Of a stretch of 64,000 nucleotides of DNA, positions 57,764 through 64,000 are shown piece by piece. The notes beneath the pieces were generated by a model. It searched no databases and was not told the DNA's origin. It worked only from the letters and a program-made list of their open reading frames with translations. The stretch is from Madurella fahalii (taxonomy: Eukaryota > Ascomycota > Sordariomycetes > Sordariales). The stretch covers positions 4,365,001 to 4,429,000 of the forward strand of contig CM056875.1 in assembly GCA_029876055.1 (NCBI GenBank), written 5' to 3'. The translations under genes were made by a program, and so were the position numbers. Every line of letters begins with the position of its first letter. Within the stretch, counting starts at the first letter, position 1.

Positions 57764-58184
57764 ATGTCGACGTCGTCGTCAATGATGGCGGGCTCATCCG
57801 ACTCGTTCGTCATCCCAGATGTCGCTCCCTCCGACAACGATGATGTCGATTCCCTCCCGTCTATCTCGAGCAGCATCCTAGACTCGGAAGCCGACTCTTC
57901 AGACGCGCAAAAAGAATGGGAGGCCAGCTTGGAGCAGCTACAGCTCCTGCTCACCATGATCATCCTGCCGTTTGCGGGCAAGTATTTCGGCCGCAAGTTT
58001 GCCTATTGGAGTGGGTTTTCCCCCTGTCCGACCCGGAGTGCTGGATGCCGGACTGGTTGCTGACATCTGCACTTCTGCAGGCTGGGCGAGGTACATGGAG
58101 TGGATGCACAACGTCGAGATCCGGTGGACGAGCAAGGGCAGCTTCCAGGCTGCCGGCGCTGCACAAGCAGCATCGTCATTATGA
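57764..58184 (+). CDS. Small single-pass membrane protein resembling mitochondrial import protein Mim2
   Basis: Two exons, 57764-58010 and 58081-58184, encode 116 residues. The N-terminal half is acidic and serine-rich (SDSFVIPDVAPSDNDDVDSL), as expected for a cytosolic domain. One hydrophobic segment, LQLLLTMIILPFAGKYF (about residues 60-76), is followed by GRKFAYWSWARYMEW and VEIRWTSKGSFQ. The order of acidic head, single helix with a central proline and basic GRKFAYW motif is what I recall for fungal Mim2, which works with Mim1 to insert helical proteins into the mitochondrial outer membrane. The name rests on memory of the motif only. The 70-nt intron has a GTGGGT donor and a CTGCAG acceptor. 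Confidence 0.6.
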
Positions 58185-58779
58185 CTTGGGGGATTTACAG
58201 GCTGGGATGAGCCGCCAGTACATATGGACTAGAGCATTGCGGGGGACGGCGCTCGATTCGTCATGGCGTTTAGGATAGGGTACTTGTACATATGGAGCAT
58301 TTTGGGGTTTCCCGCCAACGGATCCATGCTCTGGCCAACTTCCACCTCGAGTGTGCGGTAGAAGAGCAATGGATTGATCCGAGTGGCAGCGGGGTTTAGA
58401 CTCTATGAGAGACTCTCAAAAGAGAACCCAATTGTCGGAATGCATCGCATGTTGATTTGGGATGCTAATACTGCTAGATACAGGAGCCCGTCCCTTATTT
58501 CCCGGTTGTAGACATGAACCAGTTAAGCCATTCCTCCCAATCAGATGTCCATTAAATACCATGCTGGCTGTCGTGTGTGCGTGTCCCGGGCCGTTATCGA
58601 CCGATACGCTCATAAACCGTCACATACATATAGCTATGAGTCGACCGCCCCTCCCGTATTTTTAGGCCTCCCGAATCCGTGATATCCCACAACCCCGTCA
58701 TTACCCTGATTCCCATATCCATAGTATCCATAACTCGTATCATTTCTCTGCTCCTTCTGCTCCTGACAGGAAACAGTCC
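58185..58779. other. Convergent 3' spacer
   Basis: This 595-bp stretch lies between convergent stops. No feature is seen. Confidence 0.5.
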
Positions 58780-59289
58780 TCATACCCTAACCTGGGACAT
58801 GGTCGGCCCGGATCTAACGCTGCCGCCGCCGCGGCGGACGCCCAAGAAGGTCAGCACGAGCGTGGTCGCGAAGGTGGCGAAGAGGAACCACATAAACACC
58901 GTCCCCGCCTGTATCGATCTGCAGCGCTTGGTGTCATCGGGGCTCCCGTAGGCAATCCAATCGTTGGGCTGGCCGCCCGTGTCGGCGCAGTTGACGGTCT
59001 TGAGCTTAGCCGCCAGCACGATGGCGTCGATGAGGGTGAACAGGGTCGCGGCGACGTCGACGCCGAGCAGCGCCAGCACCGGCAGGGAGATGCGCTCCAC
59101 CATGCCCACTGCCAGCCCGAAGAGCGCGGCTAGCCACGAGACCACTACGACGAACATGGAGAAGTTGATGGCGGCCGTGGCCGAGTATGCGGCGTTCACG
59201 TTGCTCGCGATGACGCTACCGATCAGGCCGGTGAGGATGACGATGAAGAGGAGCTGGATCGCTCGGAGGAGCAGCTGTATTCTCTCCAT
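58780..59289 (-). CDS. MARVEL-like four-helix membrane protein (Nce102 family-like)
   Basis: A single exon encodes 169 residues, starting at MERIQLLLR, the usual opening of fungal MARVEL proteins; an upstream in-frame ATG (59373) would add a proline-rich leader. Four membrane segments are visible: about residues 9-31, 39-61, 68-91 and 129-150. The loop between the third and fourth contains two cysteines (VNCADTG and KRCRSI), which could form a disulfide outside the membrane. Nce102-type proteins shape eisosome/furrow domains of the plasma membrane and respond to sphingolipid levels. Whether this gene is the Nce102 orthologue or another MARVEL member is not certain. Confidence 0.75.
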   Translation of the reverse strand: MERIQLLLRAIQLLFIVILTGLIGSVIASNVNAAYSATAAINFSMFVVVVSWLAALFGLAVGMVERISLPVLALLGVDVAATLFTLIDAIVLAAKLKTVNCADTGGQPNDWIAYGSPDDTKRCRSIQAGTVFMWFLFATFATTLVLTFLGVRRGGGSVRSGPTMSQVRV

Positions 59290-60543
59290 GGTGGAGGTGT
59301 ATTCGGCAGCTGGGGGGGGGGGTGCGGAGCGAGGTACGGCGGGTCTTGCTCGTTCGAGAGGGTAATGTCCCAATGTGCGCTCGTATGTGGTGGTCTAAGA
59401 TGAAGCTTGCGGCAACTGGCTGCCTTCTGAGGAATGCGAAGCTGTCTGTTCGATCAGCTACCGGAGCGTGGTTAAAGAGACAAGTGCTTCTTTTGAAGAA
59501 CAGGGAGAGGGTGGGCTCTGGTGGGGAATGACCCGGCTTTTACAGCAGCTGGGCGTAGAATGCGCAAGAGCGCGGGTAGGGATGGGAGAATGATGGAATC
59601 GTCCAGGGAACTGCGAAAAGTGGGGCGATGACGGAAGCTGTGGGACGGCCGACACCAAGCTTTTCTTGCCCCCAGCACATCCATTGGTCCCAATTTGATC
59701 GCCGACGGTCTTGCATCCGCCACAGGTCGACCACCCACGACAACACACAAAGCCAATATCAAACACTTCCCCGACACCGCTTCTGCGTTTTCTAGCATCT
59801 CCAGCGTCTAGCACCGGCGTGAGGCCGCCGCTGTCTCTCACCGAAACGCACCGCTCCCCAATGATATCGTTCCGATGCTGCTCCTTGCCCAGGCCGTTCG
59901 TTGACTGGGGAGCAGTGTGGCACAAGCGCCAAACTTGATCTGCCCGCCCGCGTTGCGCTAGCGTTGATGGCCAATCAACCCGCTGCAGGGCCCCGGTCGC
60001 CTGACATCTCCACTTACCCCACCACGGCGCCACCTCCCGATGAAGCTTCTACTCGTGGCCCGGCAACGGCCATGCATGCAGGGAAGGAGTGCAACTGCCG
60101 CGCGGAAGCTTTTCTGGCTGTGAAACGCCGTTTCCAAAGCAGCGGTTGGCCAGTCGAAGTTGACCATTTTACGCGTGCATGCGTGATTGTAGGCAAATGC
60201 ATGTCATGGTATTAACCCGATCTGGGTTGTAGAGCAATCCTACCTTAACCGGGGGTGCGTCATTCAGGTTTGTCAATCAGCACTTCGCTTGGCAAGTGGC
60301 GAGCACATTGGCTGCTCTGAATCCTAAGAGATGTCGTGTCGGAAGCTGTCGATGAGAGTGTTTCACCAAACCGTGTCTAATTGCTCCAACATATAAAACA
60401 CTAACCACATGTTCAAAAACAGAGGAAGCTGCCATTGTGGCATGTTCGATGCGACAAGTACGTCGCATACTCATAAATGCACTGACCGGACTTTAAAAAG
60501 GTTCTCACGGCTCTGCGGAAGTCTCGCCTTCCCTAGTTCCTCC
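59290..60543. other. Intergenic region, 1.25 kb
   Basis: This region holds the promoter of the MARVEL gene and the 3' flank of the PNGase A-like gene. A G11 run lies at 59311-59321. Frames on both strands lack support. Confidence 0.5.
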
Positions 60544-62911
60544 TTAGGCCACCGCTCTCAACACTCTCCCAGTCCCCGTCCTCTGCGCAAACACCAACCC
60601 GTCCCCATCCCCGACACCCATCACCCTGTTCTCCTCCCCGCTGCCCTCCCCCTCCTCACCGCCCCCAACTTCCTCCCCATCCATCCTCCGGTAATCATAC
60701 ACCACCGACCCGTTCACGGCCGACACATTCCTAAAATACAACTCCTCCGTCCCGGCTCCGAACCACAGCACCTGCGCCGACCCGCCCCAGCCGCTGCTCT
60801 CCCTCGCGTCGCCCGACTGCCTAAACTCGGCGATGCCTTCCTTGGTGGTGTTCAGCCTCGCCACCCTCTCGCGCCCGCCCTCGTCCGCAAACGCCTCCAG
60901 CCCCGTGGGGAACACGCCCGGCCCCGACGTGCGCACCTCCTTCCCCTGGACGACGTGCGCCCATATGCTGAGGTTCCCCTGCGCGGAGACGGCGTAGGTC
61001 GAGTTCGCGAAGAGCGGGTACCGGTAGGCGGATTGGTAGCTCGGCCCGCCCGAGAAGGAGGCGCGGTCGTCGCCGGCGATGACGAGGTCGTTGACCTGGC
61101 TGTAGCCGAACGCGGTGAGGAGGCCGTAGTTGGTGTAGGAGAGAGACTGGGACCAGGAGGCCGGGGAGGAGGCGTGCTGGGTTGACACTCGGCTGGAGGT
61201 GATTCGCAGGGACCGCTGCACGGAGGTGGTGTAGGTGAGGGTCTCGTTGGCGGTGCCGTTGGTGGTGACGGCCCGGGTGACGGCGATAGCGGGTGGCGAG
61301 AGGACGAGTGTGGGCGGCTCGCCCGTCGTGATGGAGTCTGGGTTTTCGTCGAGCCAGAGGAAGATCTTGCCGGTCACGTACCAGCTGTCGTTGACCGACT
61401 CGGTCAAGGCGACGGAGCTACTGTCGGCGGGGTCGTCGTCTAAACCCGCGATACGGATGGTAAAGGTGTGTTCGGCGCCGTCGCAGAGCAGTGGGAGAAA
61501 GGGCGTGATGTCGATCTCCTGCTCTTTGAGGTCAAAGGCGTTGATCCCAACGATGGGCCGGTGCAGCGATGGGACGACGCCGCCCGTGAATATGACTGGG
61601 AAGGGCCACTGTACCCCAGCAAGCTGGCCGTCAATGAGAAGCTGCACCTCGCGGAACGGGCTGTACCCTGGATAGGCGCCTGCCGTGGCGTTGAAGGTGT
61701 ACATGTCGCTCTGCAGGACATTGCTCCACCAGAACTCCTCGGTGGCCTGTCCGTTCGCCGAGATGGAGAAGACTGCCCGGCGAACGTTGCGCGGGAGACT
61801 GATGGTGTTCGTCGCGTTCTGGGCAGGCACAGTGAATTGGCTGACCGAATCGTTCGCCCCCTGCCGCGCCGAGATGGGGATGATCAGGTCACTTGGGGGG
61901 CCCTGGTCGGTTACTACATCGCTGTTATAGAAGATGGCTGTCATAGTGGTGTTAAAGATACCCGTGTATCGGTCATCTGTGCGGAACGGTGAGCAGTGGC
62001 CTTGTGAAGTCGGACATCTCTACGCACTGATCAAGTTTCCAAGATCAAAGATGATCTTCTGTGGAGACTTCCAAAAGTACATGTACTCGCTCATGTCTTT
62101 CAGGTATATCCAGCTGATTCCCGGAGGAACCGTGGGCTGAGCCGTCGAGGTACGCCCTGTTGGGTCCAGGGTCAGAACTGAATCTGGATACACGCGGATG
62201 GCCCTCGCATATTTCGGCTCCCAGGGACCGGCAACGACTTACAAACCTCGGTGTCACCGAAATACATGATTGCAAGGCGATCGTACTGTCTCCCGTGGCT
62301 CACGGCACTGAAGTTGAGGACCACTCGGTTGAATTCACAATCGGGCGGGGTGTAGTTCCCTAGAAGAAGAATGCACCAAGCTATTAGGGCCAAGCTGAAC
62401 AGTTGACTGGTGAATCTCAGCCCAACTTACCGACGAAAGGGGCATTATAGCTCCACGCAAAGTCATGGCGCATGAGCAATACGGTACACAACTCTGGAGA
62501 GTAATCCTTTCCGTGGCGAGTTGAACCATCACTGTCGGCAGGGCCATCAGGCATAAGGACAGGCGGAGCGACCTCAAATGTCTTGAGGACGGTCCGAGTC
62601 GGGGCGACGGTGGAGGTCGTGGCAGTCGTCTCCCGAGATTTCACGGTCGGTGATCGGCTTTTAATTCCCTGAGAGTGTGGCTCGCGATGGTCTTGGTCGA
62701 CTCGGGAGGTCCAACGCTGAGCCAAGGATAGTTCTCCCGGACGACACCAGGTAGATGGCATCCGCATAAAGGCAAGCAAGGCCACAAACAGGACAGCCAG
62801 CCAGAGCAGCAGGCGACCTCTCGTCTTGCATTGTCCGCTGGACGACCGACGGCGAGCATCATCATCGTCGGCCGCATTGGTCGCTTGCTTCTCGGGGTCG
62901 GCTGAAGCCAT
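60544..62911 (-). CDS. Peptide-N4-(N-acetyl-beta-glucosaminyl)asparagine amidase A-like protein (PNGase A)
   Basis: Four exons, 62431-62911, 62243-62359, 62028-62156 and 60544-61976, encode 719 residues. A short charged head (MASADPEKQ) precedes one membrane helix, LLLWLAVLFVALLAFM (about residues 34-49), so the protein is a type II membrane protein with its catalytic part in the secretory pathway or vacuole. PNGase A family blocks include NYTPPDCEFNRVVLNFS, FGDTEVWRTSTAQP (rebuilt across intron 2), ISWIYLKDMSEYMYFW and LIDGQLAGVQWPFPVIFTGG. Several Asn-X-Ser/Thr sites fit secretory passage. The enzymes remove N-glycans from glycopeptides. Introns are 71, 86 and 51 nt, all in phase 1. An ATG 66 nt upstream is an alternative start. 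Confidence 0.9.
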
Positions 62912-63644
62912 GGTATATATAAGAAGCAGGACCGGACGAATGCCAATCCAATGGTGAAATACGCAAGTTAACAACACACCAGCATACGGCGTCGCGACGG
63001 AGAAGCCCAGGCAGTGCGCGACATAGAACCGACGACGACGGCGGGGTGTACAACCCCGGTCTCCCCTCTCAAACGCAATTCATCCCAAGGTTTGATCGAG
63101 GATGCATCCAGCGTCTGTCGGAATTCAGCCATGAGACCAATTAATCAAGCTGTCCGCCGTGGATCCATGTCGGATTTGAAGGTGGGGTTGGTACTGTACA
63201 GTACCTACTGACCCCTGCCCGAGGGATGAACTCGGGAAGGGCGCCGCGCAGCCCTTTTAGCCAGGCCCCAAAAGGCTTCCGCTTCCAGTCCCGCCCCTAA
63301 AAGCTGGCATCTGACAAGACGCCGTCCCGGTCCCTGGTTGCCGTCGCTCCTGCGGAGTATGGCATCGCTCTTTCAATGGACTTGGAACATGCCGTCTGCT
63401 TTGGGCATGGAGTCTATTTGGCCGACTGCTTGTCAATGCCCCCCCATCCAAGGTGATATACGTGGAGAATAATCTGCTGTTGTAGCACTGCAGCGAGCAT
63501 CCCGTCGCCGAGCCAGCCCCCGCTATGTGATGATTATACAAGGTGATGTTACAGTCTATGGGGAGATGCACTTCCGTGTGCAGATGCAACCGCCGTCCTC
63601 TAAACGCTAGTAGCCAAACAAGCCCAAGTCTACCGTGCTCAGTC
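62912..63644. other. Spacer, 733 bp
   Basis: This spacer holds the promoter of the PNGase A-like gene and the 3' flank of the DUF1279 gene. A GTACTGTACAGTACCTAC palindrome-like motif lies near 63190. No gene is seen. Confidence 0.5.
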
Positions 63645-64000
63645 TCACCGCTTGCTCTTCCTCTTGCCTATCTGCCAGCCCCAAGATCTGAGCACCTTGA
63701 CCACCTTTGGCGTGACGGCAGCTGTCAGAGGGACGCGGGCAAAGATGAAGCTCTTGTGAATGGCGTATGCGAGCGCAAGCTGCGTGGCCAGGCCTGGAAG
63801 GATGTTGTCAGTCCTCTGCCATAGGTTAGCACCGAAGTTGCTCAGGTACTCACTGGCTCCGTCTTGTTTGCTCCTCTCCTCCGCTTCCGCAACTCCATGG
63901 CCGATTATCTCGAGTTCTTCCGTCTCTCCAGTTCGCTCTCGCCTTGCCTCCCTGAGGGACTGTCGGTACTCACGCCAACGCTCCTGTACCCGCTCGGGAA
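63645..64000 (-). CDS. DUF1279 (Nat2/FAM210-like) mitochondrial membrane protein, 5' end cut by window edge
   Basis: One uninterrupted frame runs from the right edge to a TGA at 63645-63647, giving 118 C-terminal residues. The end has ATQLALAYAIHKSFIF, RVPLTAAVTPKVVKVL and WGWQIGKRKSKR, the closing block of fungal DUF1279 proteins. A charged helical stretch (ERVQERWREYRQSL, then acidic residues) precedes it and is usually an insertion between the two membrane parts of the domain. Family members are mitochondrial inner-membrane proteins; the yeast name Nat2 implied an acetyltransferase role that is not well supported. The N-terminal presequence and first helices lie outside the window. Confidence 0.75.
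   Translation of the reverse strand, partial: PERVQERWREYRQSLREARRERTGETEELEIIGHGVAEAEERSKQDGASEYLSNFGANLWQRTDNILPGLATQLALAYAIHKSFIFARVPLTAAVTPKVVKVLRSWGWQIGKRKSKR

Noticed and set aside
63784..63850. Short intron in the DUF1279 gene suggested by GTGAGT...CTAAC...CAG
   Set aside because: It would be only 38 nt, and the sequence is open and conserved-looking (EYLSNFGANLWQRT) without splicing.

Overview
The window looks like nuclear DNA of a filamentous ascomycete, probably a Sordariomycete and perhaps Sordariales; the lineage is inferred from the protein families and gene structure, not computed. The evidence is short GT-AG introns (about 50-100 nt) with CTAAC/CTGAC-type branch points, GC-rich coding exons separated by kilobase-sized intergenic spacers, and families typical of such fungi. 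These include a Fet3-like multicopper oxidase, an allantoate-permease-type MFS carrier, a CsbD/Hmp1-like protein, a PNGase A-type amidase and a MARVEL/Nce102-like protein. Exon-intron structures were read by eye from splice signals, reading phase and family knowledge. No expression evidence was available.

Layout, left to right. A Fet3-like oxidase is cut by the left edge (1-1640, minus), followed by 4.9 kb without a credible gene. Next come DNA polymerase epsilon subunit B (minus), a small mitochondrial protein of unknown function (plus), the PC4/Sub1 coactivator (minus) and a PXA-PX sorting nexin (plus). Then follow an ACS-family MFS carrier (plus), an ADIP/Msd1-like coiled-coil protein (minus), Rrp7 with an apparent frameshift (minus), a DHA1-like MFS carrier (plus), a MOSC-reductase-ferredoxin fusion (minus) and an F-box protein (plus).

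The second half holds an Rvs167/amphiphysin BAR-SH3 protein (minus) whose last intron carries a long 8-bp tandem array, divergent from mitochondrial cysteine desulfurase Nfs1 (plus). After these come a CsbD/Hmp1-like stress protein (plus), an NmrA-like Rossmann protein (plus) and an ADA2/CECR1-type protein lacking its metal-binding histidines (minus). The run ends with an FAD oxidoreductase (minus), eIF2-beta (minus), a Mim2-like protein (plus), a MARVEL protein (minus), a PNGase A-type amidase (minus) and, cut by the right edge, a DUF1279 protein (minus).

Most genes are single-copy housekeeping genes (replication, transcription, translation initiation, ribosome assembly, Fe-S assembly, mitochondrial import, endocytosis). 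They do not form a shared pathway, and I see no biosynthetic cluster, intact transposon, CRISPR array or clear tRNA/rRNA gene. The points most worth a second look are the ADA2-family pseudoenzyme, the octamer array inside the Rvs167 intron, the Rrp7 frameshift, two tRNA-like relics, and repeated T-run/G-run tracts in spacers and introns. I found no convincing new multi-gene system.
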